A stretch of DNA of 64,000 nucleotides from Achromobacter sp. UMC71 (GCF_014170305.1 NZ_LZZT01000018.1:332299-396298), one strand, 5' to 3'. Counted from the stretch's first letter, positions 44,843 through 53,898 are shown. The notes: generated from the sequence alone by a model not told the origin. Translations and numbers: made by a program.

Positions 44843-46224
44843 AATCGTCCCTGAAATCCCGGCTGGTGGTGATGTTCGCGGTGGCGGCGGCGGCGACCTT
44901 CGCGCTGACCGGCGTCGCGCTGTACGGCGTGCTGGACCGCCAGCTGGACCGCATCCAGCAGGACGCGCTGCGCACCACGGCGCACGAGGTCAGCTATTCC
45001 CTGACCCGCAGCGGCGACCCCGAACGCTGGGGGCGCTTCAAGGCCAAGCTGGACACGCTGACGCCGGCCGACGGCAGCCTGCGCTTCTGGGTGCTGTCCG
45101 ACGACCCGGCCTACGAATACGGCAAGGGGCTGGCCGACGTCGACCGGCTGGAACGCCGCGCGGACGGCTTCGGCAGCATCACGCTGCCGGACCGCGAGAA
45201 TGCGCTGCTGACCATCACCGTCACGGTCGAGCCGTTCCAGCAGCGGCCCCGGGTGCGCCTGATCGTGGGCATGGATTCGGCGCCTTATGCGCACACTTTG
45301 CGCTATTTCCTGTGGGCCATGGCCGCCTTGTCGCTGACCGCCATCCTGTTGGTGGGGCTGCTGGGGTTCTGGGTGGCGCGGCTGGGCCTGCGGCCACTGA
45401 ACCGGCTGTCGGCCGAGGCCCGGGCGTTGCGCCCCAGCGCCTTGTCGCAACGGCTGAGCATGGCCGCGTTGCCGGTCGAGCTGGAAGATCTGGCCACGTC
45501 CTTCAACGGCGCGCTGGCGCGGCTGGAGGGCGCTTACAACCAGCTCGAGGCCTTCAATGCCGACGTGGCGCACGAGCTGCGCACGCCCCTGACCAACCTG
45601 ATCGGCCAGACGCAGGTGGCCTTGTCGCGGCCGCGCAGTTCGGGCGACTTGCAGGAGGTGCTGCAGTCGAACCTGGAAGAACTGGACCGCCTGCGCGCCA
45701 TGGTCAACGACATGCTGTTCCTGGCGCGCGCCGACCAGGGCGAGGCCGCCACGGGCCGCATCCACGCGGTGCTGGCCGACGAGGTCGGCAAGACCGTCGA
45801 GTTCTTCGAGTTCCTGCTGGACGAGGCGGGCATGCGGGTGCGCATCCAGGGGGCGCGGGACGGCGTGGCGCTGATCGACACGGCGCTGTTCCGGCGCGCG
45901 GTGACCAATCTGCTGCAGAACGCCATCCAGTATTCGTCGGCGGGCGCCGAGATCACGGTCGATATCGAGCGGCAGGGCGGCAAGCTGGAGGTGGCTGTCA
46001 GCAACCCCGGCCCGCCGATCGCGCCCGAGCATCTGCCGCATCTGTTCCAGCGCTTTTACCGGGTGGACGCGGCCCGGCGGGGCGACGGTGTGGAGCACAG
46101 CCATGGGCTGGGCCTGGCCATCGTCAAGGCCGTGGCGTTGATGCACGGCGGCTCGGTGTCGGCGGCCAGCGGCGGGGGAGTGACGCGGGTGGCGTTCAGC
46201 GTCGAGGCCGAGCCGAAAGGCTGA
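44839..46224 (+). CDS. Heavy-metal-type sensor histidine kinase (CusS-like)
   Basis: A 461-residue kinase with two membrane helices (about 9-30 and 155-178) around a periplasmic domain of about 120 residues, then HAMP, the H box AHELRTPLTNL with H245, an N box NLLQNAIQYSS and the ATP-lid SHGLGLAIVKA. It fits the heavy-metal sensor kinase family by architecture, although the pump it accompanies looks like a drug pump. Its start overlaps the regulator stop. Confidence 0.88.
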   Translation: MKSSLKSRLVVMFAVAAAATFALTGVALYGVLDRQLDRIQQDALRTTAHEVSYSLTRSGDPERWGRFKAKLDTLTPADGSLRFWVLSDDPAYEYGKGLADVDRLERRADGFGSITLPDRENALLTITVTVEPFQQRPRVRLIVGMDSAPYAHTLRYFLWAMAALSLTAILLVGLLGFWVARLGLRPLNRLSAEARALRPSALSQRLSMAALPVELEDLATSFNGALARLEGAYNQLEAFNADVAHELRTPLTNLIGQTQVALSRPRSSGDLQEVLQSNLEELDRLRAMVNDMLFLARADQGEAATGRIHAVLADEVGKTVEFFEFLLDEAGMRVRIQGARDGVALIDTALFRRAVTNLLQNAIQYSSAGAEITVDIERQGGKLEVAVSNPGPPIAPEHLPHLFQRFYRVDAARRGDGVEHSHGLGLAIVKAVALMHGGSVSAASGGGVTRVAFSVEAEPKG

Positions 46225-46262
46225 GGCTGACCGCAGCAGGGCAAGGCGCCATTGCCATTCCC

Positions 46263-47165
46263 TCAAGGCGCGAACAGCGCGGCCAGATTCAATTGGCGGA
46301 TCAGCTCGCTGGTGGCGGACGCCAGCCGGGTGGCCGGCCGATGCCGGGCGCTGGCCAGCACCAGGTTGTTGGTGATCCGCGGCGACACGATTTCGCTGAG
46401 CGATAGCGCGTGTTCGGCCGCCGGCCCGCGCGCGGCTGAGCGCGGCAGGATGGCGTAGGCGTCGCCCTGCGCCGCCAGTTCCACGATGGTCTGCACCGCG
46501 TCCACTTCGGCCGCGACCTTCAGGCGCACGCCCTGGGCGCGGCAGACGCTTTCGACCAGGGTGCGGATGGCGTTGGGCAGGCTGGGCAGCACCAGCGGAT
46601 AGGCGCCCAGCCCGGCCACCGCGATGCGGGCGGGCAGGGGCGGCTGATGGTCGGCCGCCGCCACCAGCACCAGGTTTTCTCGGAACAGCGACTCGTAGGC
46701 CAGTTGCGGCGACGGCGCCGGGTCGTACAGCAACGCCAGATCGACCCGGCCCGCCAGCAGCCATTCGCGCATTTGCGCGCTCAGGCCTTCGGCCACCGCG
46801 ATGGAGGCATCGGGGAACCGGCGGCGGAACGCCTGCACCAGCGGGGGCGTCAACACCCGGGCGATACGGGGCGGCAGCCCGACCACGACCTTGCCGGTGG
46901 GCGTTTCGCGCAGGGTCTGCAGGTCTTGCTTGGCGCGGTCGGCCAGGGCCAGCAGGGCGCGGGCGTGTTCCAGAAAGCGCAATCCGGCCTCGGTGGGCTC
47001 CGCGCCGCGGCCGTTGCGATACAGCAGGTGCTGGCCCAGCTCCAGTTCCAGCAGGCGCACCTGGCGGCTGAGAGTGGGCTGGGCGACGTCCAGCATTTCG
47101 GCCGCGCGCGAAAAGCTGCGCCGTTCGGCGACGCGCACGAAGTATTCGATCTGCTTGAGGTCCAT
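46263..47165 (-). CDS. LysR-family transcriptional regulator
   Basis: A 300-residue regulator with the family N-terminus MDLKQIEYFVRVAERRSFSRAA, the helix-turn-helix ending QPTLSRQVRLLE, and a periplasmic-binding-protein-like effector domain (about 90-290). The frame is open upstream to a TTG at 47213, but the ATG at 47165 gives the family start even though no ribosome binding site is obvious there. It is divergent from the 47.3-51.2 kb operon and should control it. An AT-rich palindromic site lies between. Confidence 0.88.
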   Translation of the reverse strand: MDLKQIEYFVRVAERRSFSRAAEMLDVAQPTLSRQVRLLELELGQHLLYRNGRGAEPTEAGLRFLEHARALLALADRAKQDLQTLRETPTGKVVVGLPPRIARVLTPPLVQAFRRRFPDASIAVAEGLSAQMREWLLAGRVDLALLYDPAPSPQLAYESLFRENLVLVAAADHQPPLPARIAVAGLGAYPLVLPSLPNAIRTLVESVCRAQGVRLKVAAEVDAVQTIVELAAQGDAYAILPRSAARGPAAEHALSLSEIVSPRITNNLVLASARHRPATRLASATSELIRQLNLAALFAP

Positions 47166-47200
47166 GGGGGGGCGGGGTGATTTGATATTTATATTTTCTA

Positions 47201-47218
47201 TATCTGAAATCAAAGATA
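47201..47218. promoter_or_regulatory. LysR-type operator in the divergent region
   Basis: TATCTGAAATCAAAGATA fits the LysR T-N11-A rule, with arms TATCT and AGATA. It lies in an AT-rich patch (47180-47222) between the LysR gene and its divergent operon, 59 nt before the first operon gene. Confidence 0.55.
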
Positions 47219-47276
47219 TAGCATTGTTACTCGGACCGCAATCAGGGAGGATGGCGTTTTCCCCGCAGGAACCACC

Positions 47277-48143
47277 GTGCCCGATTGCCGTCCTCCGCTA
47301 GCGTCGCCCTCCCGTCCCCGCCACCCGCTGCCGGCCGGGGCCTGTGACACGCACTGCCACGTGTTCGGCCCGGCCGACGTGTTTCCCTATGCCGAGGGGC
47401 GTTCCTACACGCCGCCCGACGCCCCGTACGCCAAGATGGCGGCGCTGCACGCGCACCTGGGGGTGCAGCGCGCGGTGGTGGTGCAGGCCAATTGCCATGG
47501 CGGCGACCATGCGGCCTTGCTGGATGCGCTGGCGCAAAGCCAGGGCCGTTATCGCGGCGTGGCCCTGCTGGGCGCGGACGCCACGGCGGCCAGCGTGCGG
47601 CAATTGCACGATGGCGGTGTGCGCGGCGCGCGCTTCAATTTTGTGCCTCACCTGGGCGGTGCGCCCGACCCGGCGGTATTCGATCACGTCATCGACCTGA
47701 TCGCGCCGTTGGGCTGGCATCTGTGCCTGCACCTGGACGGCGCCATGCTGCCCGATCTGCTGCCGCGCCTGCGAGCGCTGCCAGTGCCTTTCGTGGTGGA
47801 CCACATGGGCCGCGTCAAGGCGTCGGACGGCGTGGACGCGCCGGCGTTTCGCGCGTTGCTGGACCTGGCGCGCGAACCGCGCGCCTGGGTCAAGGTGTCC
47901 GGCATCGATCGCATCGCCTCGGGCCGGCGCCCCTTCGCCGAAGGCATCCCGTTCGTGCGCGCCCTGGTGGACGCGCTGCCCGAGCGCACGCTGTGGGGCA
48001 CCGACTGGCCGCATCCGAACGTGGCGGGCGACATGCCCGACGACGGTGAACTGGCCGACGCTTTTTTCCTGGCTTGCCCGGACGCCGCATCGCGCCAGCA
48101 GGTCCTGGTGGACAACCCGGCGCGCCTGTACGGATTTCCGTAG
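47277..48143 (+). CDS. Amidohydrolase-2 family protein (LigI-like dicarboxylate lactonase)
   Basis: A 288-residue TIM-barrel hydrolase. CDTHCHVFGPADVFPY (about 23-38) has the HxH motif, and the sequence is typical of 2-pyrone-4,6-dicarboxylate lactonase (LigI)-like enzymes, with VVDHMGRV and the terminal WGTDWPHPN. These enzymes open lactone rings in aromatic or dicarboxylate degradation. GTG at 47277 has AGGA upstream. First gene of the LysR-controlled operon. Confidence 0.82.
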   Translation: MPDCRPPLASPSRPRHPLPAGACDTHCHVFGPADVFPYAEGRSYTPPDAPYAKMAALHAHLGVQRAVVVQANCHGGDHAALLDALAQSQGRYRGVALLGADATAASVRQLHDGGVRGARFNFVPHLGGAPDPAVFDHVIDLIAPLGWHLCLHLDGAMLPDLLPRLRALPVPFVVDHMGRVKASDGVDAPAFRALLDLAREPRAWVKVSGIDRIASGRRPFAEGIPFVRALVDALPERTLWGTDWPHPNVAGDMPDDGELADAFFLACPDAASRQQVLVDNPARLYGFP

Positions 48144-48202
48144 CGCGCGCTTCGCCTGATCCCAGGCAATAACAAGACACGACAATCCCGAGGAGACACC
48201 CC

Positions 48203-49156
48203 ATGTTCAAGAAACTCGTATTCGCAGGCCTGCTGGGCCTGGCCAGCCTGAGCCCGGCGCACGCCGACGGCCCGGTGCGCCTGATCATCGCCTTCCCGCC
48301 CGGCGGGCCGGTGGACCTGGTGGGCCGCGTGCTGGCCGAGCAGCTGGGCAAGGAGCTCAAGCAGCAGGTCATCGTGGAAAACAAGGCCGGCGCCAACGGC
48401 AACATCGCCGCCGCCTACGTGGCCAAGGCCCCGGCCGACGGCTCGGTGCTGTTCCTGACCAGCGTGGGCGCGGTGTCCATCAGCCCGGCGCTGTACAAGG
48501 ACCTGCCGTACGACCCGGTGCGCGACTTCGCGCCCGTGTCGCGGGTGGTCAACAACGCCACGGTGTTCGTGGTGAACCCGGCCAACCCGGCTACCGACGC
48601 CGCCGACTTCGTCAAGCGCTCGCAAGCCGACAAGCAGTCGGTCGCGATCGGCTCGTCGGGCATCGGCAGCATTCCGCACCTGACGCTGGAAATGTTCGCC
48701 GACGCCAGCCGCGCCAACGTGCTGCACGTGCCGTACAAGGGTGCGGCGCCGGTCATCAATGATGTCATGGGCAACCAGGTGGCGGGCTTCTTCGGCGACG
48801 TGCCGGGCCTGATCGGCCATATCCAGGGCGGCAAGCTCAAGCCGCTGGGCATCGCCGCGCCGACGCGCCATCCCCTGCTGCCGGACGTGAAGACGCTGGC
48901 CGAGCAGGGCATCACCGGCGTCGAGTCCAATAATTGGTACGGCATCGTGGCGCCCGCCGCCACGCCGGCCGCCACGGTGGACAAGCTGAACCAGGCCCTG
49001 CGCGCCACGCTGGACAACGCCGCCGTGCGCGCCAAATTGGAGAAGTTCGGCGCCCAGGCCGCGCCCAGCTCGCCGCAGGAACTGGCCGCACTGATCGCCG
49101 CCGACCGCGAGAAGTGGACCGCGCTGATCCAGCGCAAGAACATCCGTCCGGAGTAA
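48203..49156 (+). CDS. Bug-family solute-binding protein (TctC-like)
   Basis: A periplasmic binding protein of the Bug family, 317 residues with a signal peptide ending SPAHA-D (about 22). Typical motifs are RLIIAFPPGGPVDLVGR, ENKAGANGNIAA and HVPYKGAAP. Bug proteins bind carboxylates or small aromatic acids and are very numerous in Bordetella-like genomes, mostly as orphans. No TctA/TctB membrane genes are adjacent, so it may work with a distant transporter or as a sensor. Second gene of the operon. Confidence 0.9.
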   Translation: MFKKLVFAGLLGLASLSPAHADGPVRLIIAFPPGGPVDLVGRVLAEQLGKELKQQVIVENKAGANGNIAAAYVAKAPADGSVLFLTSVGAVSISPALYKDLPYDPVRDFAPVSRVVNNATVFVVNPANPATDAADFVKRSQADKQSVAIGSSGIGSIPHLTLEMFADASRANVLHVPYKGAAPVINDVMGNQVAGFFGDVPGLIGHIQGGKLKPLGIAAPTRHPLLPDVKTLAEQGITGVESNNWYGIVAPAATPAATVDKLNQALRATLDNAAVRAKLEKFGAQAAPSSPQELAALIAADREKWTALIQRKNIRPE

Positions 49157-49159
49157 GCC

Positions 49160-49690
49160 ATGGATGCCTGCCGAGTCACACCGGTGGTGCCGGGCACGCG
49201 CCCGGCCGTGGCCGACATCGAGTCGCGCATCGCGGCCGCGCGCGGCCGCGTCTCGCCCCTGTACCAGGTGCTGCTGAACAGCCCTGCCGTGGTGCAGGGC
49301 TGGGAAGCGATGCTGACCGCCATCCGCCTGAACACATCGCTGTCGCCGCGGGTGCGCGAGCTGATCATCCTGCGCGTGGCGACCCTGAACAACGCGCCGT
49401 ATGAATTCGACGCCCACGTGCCGCATGCGCGGGCCGCGGGCACGCCGGATGCGGTGATCGAGCAACTGCGCGCCGGTCCCGCCGTGTCGGCGGTGCAGGG
49501 ACTGGCGGCGGGCGAGGCCGATGTGCTGGCCCTGACCGACGCCATGACCCGTGACATCGAGGTGCCGGACGCGCTGTTCGCGCCGCTGCGGGCGCGGTAC
49601 AACGACCAGGAACTGGTCGAACTGACCGCGACGGTGGCGGCCTACAACATGGTGTCGCGCTTTCTGGTGGCGTTGCGCGTCGGGCACTGA
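49160..49690 (+). CDS. Carboxymuconolactone decarboxylase-like (AhpD-fold) protein
   Basis: A 176-residue AhpD-fold protein. RVRELIILRVATLNNAPYEFDAHVPHA (within about 55-92) is the family signature, but the CxxC or general-acid cysteine of AhpD-type members is absent (NAPYEFDAH). This places it with CMD-like or alkyl-hydroperoxidase-like proteins of unsure chemistry. It starts 3 nt after the Bug gene stop and is in the same operon. Confidence 0.8.
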   Translation: MDACRVTPVVPGTRPAVADIESRIAAARGRVSPLYQVLLNSPAVVQGWEAMLTAIRLNTSLSPRVRELIILRVATLNNAPYEFDAHVPHARAAGTPDAVIEQLRAGPAVSAVQGLAAGEADVLALTDAMTRDIEVPDALFAPLRARYNDQELVELTATVAAYNMVSRFLVALRVGH

Positions 49691-49702
49691 AAGGAGCAGG
49701 AA

Positions 49703-50281
49703 ATGGACAAGACGGTATTGCTGGTGTCGCTGGGAGAGCGTTTCGACACGGCGCGCGCGGCCGATATGGCCGAGCGCTTGACCGAAGGGCTGGACGGCCT
49801 GCGCGTGCGGGCCTTTGCCGCCATCGACGAAGACGACACCTATGTGTACGTGGACGGCGACGATGGGGAGGGCGAAGGGCATGGCCTGCCGCAAGTGCAG
49901 GCCCGTCTGGTGGAGCTGTTTCCGGGGGCGCACGCCCGCGTGCTGCATGCGACGCTGGACCTGGCCGGCGCATCGGCGGGGGCGGACGCGCCCTGGCACT
50001 ACATCGTCGAAACCGACGTGACGCCCGAAGCCGAGGCCGACCTGAACGCCTGGTACGACCAGGAGCATCTGCCTGGCCTGGCATCGGTGCCGGGTACCGT
50101 GCGCGCGCAACGCTTCGAGTGCCGCGACGAAGGGCCGCGCTACCTGGCCTGCTACGACCTGCAGACCCGCGAGACCTTCGGCAGCCCTCCGTGGCTGGCG
50201 GTGCGGGCCACCGACTGGAGCAGCCGGGTGCGGCCGTCGTTCCGCAACACGCGCCGCACGATGTTCCAGAAGATTCTTTGA
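49703..50281 (+). CDS. DUF4286/EthD-like ferredoxin-fold protein
   Basis: A 192-residue soluble protein. The second half carries EADLNAWYDQEHLPGLASVPG (within about 112-132), the signature of DUF4286-like dimeric alpha-beta barrel proteins related to EthD. The Tyr-Asp-x-Glu-His motif is thought to lie in a small-molecule pocket. It has a GGAG-type site 9 nt before the ATG. Likely an accessory or isomerase-type enzyme in the same pathway; this is inference. Confidence 0.7.
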   Translation: MDKTVLLVSLGERFDTARAADMAERLTEGLDGLRVRAFAAIDEDDTYVYVDGDDGEGEGHGLPQVQARLVELFPGAHARVLHATLDLAGASAGADAPWHYIVETDVTPEAEADLNAWYDQEHLPGLASVPGTVRAQRFECRDEGPRYLACYDLQTRETFGSPPWLAVRATDWSSRVRPSFRNTRRTMFQKIL

Positions 50282-50304
50282 CGCAAAAGAACGGGGAGAC
50301 AACG

Positions 50305-51183
50305 ATGAACAAGCGATGGGCAAGTCTGGTGCTGTGGGGCGCCGCGGGCGTCTTGGGCGTGTCAACGGCTGCCGCCGCGGCCGATGCCGCGGCGGCCGTT
50401 GCCGCGGTGCAACGCGTCACGGTGCTGCCCGGCAACGGCGCCAGTATCGAGGTCCTGGTCCAGGGCCAGGGGCCGGCGCTGGTGCTGCTGCCGTCGCGCG
50501 GGCGCGGCGCCGAGGACTTCGATGACCTGGCGGCGCGCCTGGCGCAGGCCGGCTACCGGGTCCTGCGCCCCGAGCCGCGAGGCATCGGCGGCAGCACGGG
50601 GCCGATGAAAGGCATCACGCTGCACGATCTGGGCAACGACATGGCCGCCGTGATCCGCAACGTCGCCAGGCAGCCGGCCGTGATGGTGGGACACGCGTTC
50701 GGCAACTGGGTGGCGCGCACGACCGGGGTGGATCATCCCGAGCTGGTGCGCGGCGTCGTCATCGTGGCGGCCGCGGCCAAGCAGTATCCGGCAGGGCTGA
50801 GCGAGCATGTGGATCGCAGTGCCGACCTGTCGCTGCCCGACGCCGAGCGCCTGAAGTCCATCCAATACGCCTTCTTCGCGCCCGGCCACGATGCCAGGGT
50901 ATGGCTGGGCGGCTGGTATCCCGAGGTCAGCGAAAGCCAGCGCCTGGCCGGCAAGGCCACGCGCCAGTCCGACTGGTGGTCGGGCGGCAGCAAGCCGCTG
51001 CTGGATCTGCAAGCGGGCGCGGACAAGTTCAAGCCGGAATCGACCCGCAACGAGATCCGCGACGAATTCGGCGAACGCGTGTCGGTGGTGGTGATTCCAG
51101 GCGCGGGACACGCGTTGGTACCCGAGGAACCGCAGGCGGTGGCGGACGCGATCGTGCGCTGGGAGAAGGGCCTGAAGCCTTGA
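50305..51183 (+). CDS. Alpha/beta-hydrolase-fold protein lacking the nucleophilic serine
   Basis: A 292-residue exported protein (Ala-rich signal peptide, about 1-26) with an alpha/beta-hydrolase fold. The nucleophile elbow reads VGHAFGN, so the usual GxSxG serine is A131. The C-terminal histidine motif GAGHALVPEEP is intact. It is therefore unlikely to be a classic serine hydrolase and may bind a ligand or use other chemistry. The ATG at 50305 follows GGGGAGA. Last gene of the LysR-controlled operon; a terminator follows. Confidence 0.8.
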   Translation: MNKRWASLVLWGAAGVLGVSTAAAAADAAAAVAAVQRVTVLPGNGASIEVLVQGQGPALVLLPSRGRGAEDFDDLAARLAQAGYRVLRPEPRGIGGSTGPMKGITLHDLGNDMAAVIRNVARQPAVMVGHAFGNWVARTTGVDHPELVRGVVIVAAAAKQYPAGLSEHVDRSADLSLPDAERLKSIQYAFFAPGHDARVWLGGWYPEVSESQRLAGKATRQSDWWSGGSKPLLDLQAGADKFKPESTRNEIRDEFGERVSVVVIPGAGHALVPEEPQAVADAIVRWEKGLKP

Positions 51184-51234
51184 TCGGCGCGGGTTTTGGT
51201 TGAACCCGTTGCTGGCCACGCCCTGGCCAGGACG

Positions 51235-51265
51235 AAAAAAAGCAGCCGGCCAGGCTGCTTTTTTT
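51235..51265. terminator. Bidirectional terminator between the LysR-controlled operon and argF
   Basis: A 13-bp perfect inverted repeat (51235-51247 and 51253-51265) with a 5-nt loop and A/T runs on both sides. Confidence 0.9.
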
Positions 51266-51278
51266 GTGGGCGCGTCGC

Positions 51279-52220
51279 TTACTTGATCTGGCCCAGCAGC
51301 AGGAATTCCATCAGCGCCTTCTGCACGTGCAGACGGTTTTCGGCTTCGTCCCAGACTACGCTTTGCGGACCGTCGATGACTTCGCCGGTGACTTCCTCGC
51401 CGCGGTGGGCCGGCAGGCAGTGCATGAACACCGCCTGGGGATCGGCGGCGGCCATCATTTCGGCGTCGACGCACCAGTCGGCGAAGGCGGCGCGGCGCTC
51501 TTCGTTTTCGGCCTCGTAGCCCATGCTGGTCCAGACGTCGGTGGTGACCAGGTGCGCGCCCTGGCACGCCTGCATCGGGTCCTTGAACTGGCGCAGCACC
51601 TTGTCGGACGGCGTGCCGATGCGGGCGGCTTCGAGCTCGTAGCCGGCCGGGGTGGACACATGCAGCGTGAAGCCCAGCATTTCGGCCGCGTGCAGCCAGG
51701 TGTAGGCCATGTTGTTGGCATCGCCCACCCAGGCGACCGTCTTGCCGGCGATGGGGCCGCGGTGCTCGATATAGGTGAAGATGTCGGCCAGGATCTGGCA
51801 GGGGTGGAATTCGTTGGTCAGGCCGTTGATGACCGGCACGCGCGAATGCGACGCGAAGCGCTCGATGCGGGTCTGCTCGAACGTGCGGATCATGACGATG
51901 TCGACCATGCGCGAGATGACGCGCGCGGTGTCTTCGATGGGCTCGGAGCGGCCCAGCTGGGAGTCGTTGGAGGTCAGGTTGATGACCGATCCGCCCATCT
52001 GGTACATGCCTGCCTCGAACGACACGCGGGTGCGGGTGCTGGCTTTTTCGAACACCATCGCCAGCGTGCGGTCGTGCAGCGGCATATGGGGTTCATAGCG
52101 TTTGAACTTTTCCTTGATCAGGCGCGCGCGGTCCAGCACGTAGGCGATCTCGGCGGACGAGAAGTCCTTGAACTGCAGAAAGTGCCGCAACGGGCCGTTT
52201 TGAGTCGTGGGTGGAGTCAT
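51279..52220 (-). CDS. argF: Ornithine carbamoyltransferase
   Basis: Makes citrulline from ornithine and carbamoyl phosphate, the step before ArgG. The 313-residue protein has the carbamoyl-phosphate motif STRTR (61-65) and the ornithine-side cysteine in HCLP (267-270). It follows argD by 56 nt on the same strand, so both are co-transcribed. No clear ribosome binding site is seen before the ATG at 52220. Confidence 0.96.
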   Translation of the reverse strand: MTPPTTQNGPLRHFLQFKDFSSAEIAYVLDRARLIKEKFKRYEPHMPLHDRTLAMVFEKASTRTRVSFEAGMYQMGGSVINLTSNDSQLGRSEPIEDTARVISRMVDIVMIRTFEQTRIERFASHSRVPVINGLTNEFHPCQILADIFTYIEHRGPIAGKTVAWVGDANNMAYTWLHAAEMLGFTLHVSTPAGYELEAARIGTPSDKVLRQFKDPMQACQGAHLVTTDVWTSMGYEAENEERRAAFADWCVDAEMMAAADPQAVFMHCLPAHRGEEVTGEVIDGPQSVVWDEAENRLHVQKALMEFLLLGQIK

Positions 52221-52276
52221 GGTGATGTCGCTAGTCTGAGGACCCGGACGGGCTCGTGGCCCGGGCGGGAGGTTGA

Positions 52277-53458
52277 TTATGGATGTTCGGCCACGAACTG
52301 TCGAATCAGCGGAACCAGGATCTGCACGATCTGGTCGGCTTCCTGGCGGGACAGGATCAGGGGCGGCAGCAGGCGCACCACCCGGTCGCGCGTGACATTG
52401 ATGAGCAGACCGGCCTGCAGGGCGCGGCTGACCAGCACGCCGCAGGGGCGCGCCAGCTCGATGCCCAGCATCAGGCCGCGGCCGCGGACTTCGGTTACGC
52501 CCGGGGTGTTGGCCAGCTCGGCGGTCAGCCGGTCTTTCAGGTGGCTGCCGACCTGGTGGGCGTTGTCCAGCAGGTGTTCGGATTCCAGCGCGGCCAGTAC
52601 CGCCAGCCCGGCCGCGCAGACCAGGGGACCGCCGCCAAAGGTAGTGCCGTGGCTGCCGGGCGTGAAGACGCCGGCGGCCGGGCCCGCGGCCAGCATCGCG
52701 CCGATGGGCACGCCGCCCGCCAGGCCCTTGGCCAGGGTCATGACGTCAGGCACGATGTCCGCCCATTGGTGGGCGAACCATTTGCCGGTGCGGCCGATGC
52801 CGGACTGGACTTCGTCGATCATCAGCAGCCAGCCGCGCTCGGTGCACAGGCGCCGCACGTCCTGCAGGAAGGCAATGTCGGACGGCCGGATGCCGCCTTC
52901 GCCCTGCAGGACCTCGAGCAGCACCGCCGCGACGCGGGGTTCGGCCTCGCCGGCGGCGCGGATCGCGTCGGCATTGTTGTAGGGCACCTGGATGAAGCCC
53001 GAGGGCAGGGGCTCGAAGCCCTTGCGCGCCTTGTCGCTGCCGGTGGCTGCCAGGGTGGCCAGGGTGCGCCCGTGCCAGGACGAATCCATGGTGATGATGT
53101 GGGCGTGCTGGTTGCCGCGCTGGTAGGCGTAGTAGCGCGCCAGCTTGATGGCGGCCTCGTTGGCCTCGGAGCCGCTGTTGTTGAACGCCACTTCCTGCAT
53201 GCCGGAAAGCGCGGTCAGGCGGGCGGCCAGGGCGGCCTGCTGGGGCACTTCGTAGATATTCGAGGTATGAATGACGCGGGCGGCCTGCTCGCTGATGGCG
53301 GCGACCAGCTTGGGATGGGCGTGGCCGAGACAGGAAACGCCGATGCCGGCCAGCGCGTCGAGGTATTTGCGGCCCTGCGCGTCCCAGAGCCAGACGCCCT
53401 GGCCGTGCGTGAACGACACCGGCAGCCGGGCGTAGATATTGGCCAGAGGCGAGGTCAT
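52277..53458 (-). CDS. argD: Acetylornithine aminotransferase
   Basis: A class III PLP aminotransferase that turns N-acetylglutamate semialdehyde into N-acetylornithine. The 393-residue protein has the NNSGSEANEAAIKLAR motif, the aspartate of LMIDEVQSGIGRTG, and cofactor lysine K244 (LAKGLAGG). The ATG at 53458 follows a strong AGGAGG; an in-frame start at 53479 is less good. With argF it forms an arginine pair. ArgD-like enzymes may also serve as succinyldiaminopimelate aminotransferase. Confidence 0.93.
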   Translation of the reverse strand: MTSPLANIYARLPVSFTHGQGVWLWDAQGRKYLDALAGIGVSCLGHAHPKLVAAISEQAARVIHTSNIYEVPQQAALAARLTALSGMQEVAFNNSGSEANEAAIKLARYYAYQRGNQHAHIITMDSSWHGRTLATLAATGSDKARKGFEPLPSGFIQVPYNNADAIRAAGEAEPRVAAVLLEVLQGEGGIRPSDIAFLQDVRRLCTERGWLLMIDEVQSGIGRTGKWFAHQWADIVPDVMTLAKGLAGGVPIGAMLAAGPAAGVFTPGSHGTTFGGGPLVCAAGLAVLAALESEHLLDNAHQVGSHLKDRLTAELANTPGVTEVRGRGLMLGIELARPCGVLVSRALQAGLLINVTRDRVVRLLPPLILSRQEADQIVQILVPLIRQFVAEHP

Positions 53459-53595
53459 GGGGGGTGTCCTCCTGGGCATTTTCCCTGGGCAAATCGCCCC
53501 AAAGGATCAATCATATACAATTCGCGGCGCGGGGCGCATGTTTGATCACGCCGAAGATCCGGCTTTCGTGAAGGGCGTCCCGTAGTGAAGAATCC

Positions 53596-53886
53596 ATGGC
53601 AACTCGCGTCAGACAATTCGTAATTCATGGCGTTACCGAAAGCGGTAGCCGCTTTCGCCCCAGCGATTGGGCGGAACGGCTCGCCGGCGTAATGGCACAG
53701 TTCCGGCCCGCTGGCTGTGCTGGTAACCACCTCACCTATTCGCCTTACGTGCTGCCCGTCGTCATCGACGGCGTGCGCGGCATCGTGGTCGACCTGCGCT
53801 TGCGCGACCTCGAGCCGCTGGCGTACAAGTTCGTGGTGGATTTCGCCCGCGACAACCACCTCAAGACGGAAGAGCGCGAAATCTAG
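53596..53886 (+). CDS. DUF3579 protein
   Basis: A 96-residue protein matching the DUF3579 pattern: RPSDWAERLAGVMAQF, then YSPYVLPVVIDGVRGIVVD, and a terminal helix FVVDFARDNHL. The family is found mainly in betaproteobacteria, often beside argD/argF, and its role is unknown. It is divergent from argD and followed by a terminator. Confidence 0.85.
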   Translation: MATRVRQFVIHGVTESGSRFRPSDWAERLAGVMAQFRPAGCAGNHLTYSPYVLPVVIDGVRGIVVDLRLRDLEPLAYKFVVDFARDNHLKTEEREI

Positions 53887-53898
53887 CGCACTGAACCC

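Noticed and set aside
44803..46764. Long minus-strand ORF overlapping the CusS-like kinase and LysR genes
   Set aside because: Composition is that of a shadow frame, and both real genes it covers have clear domains.
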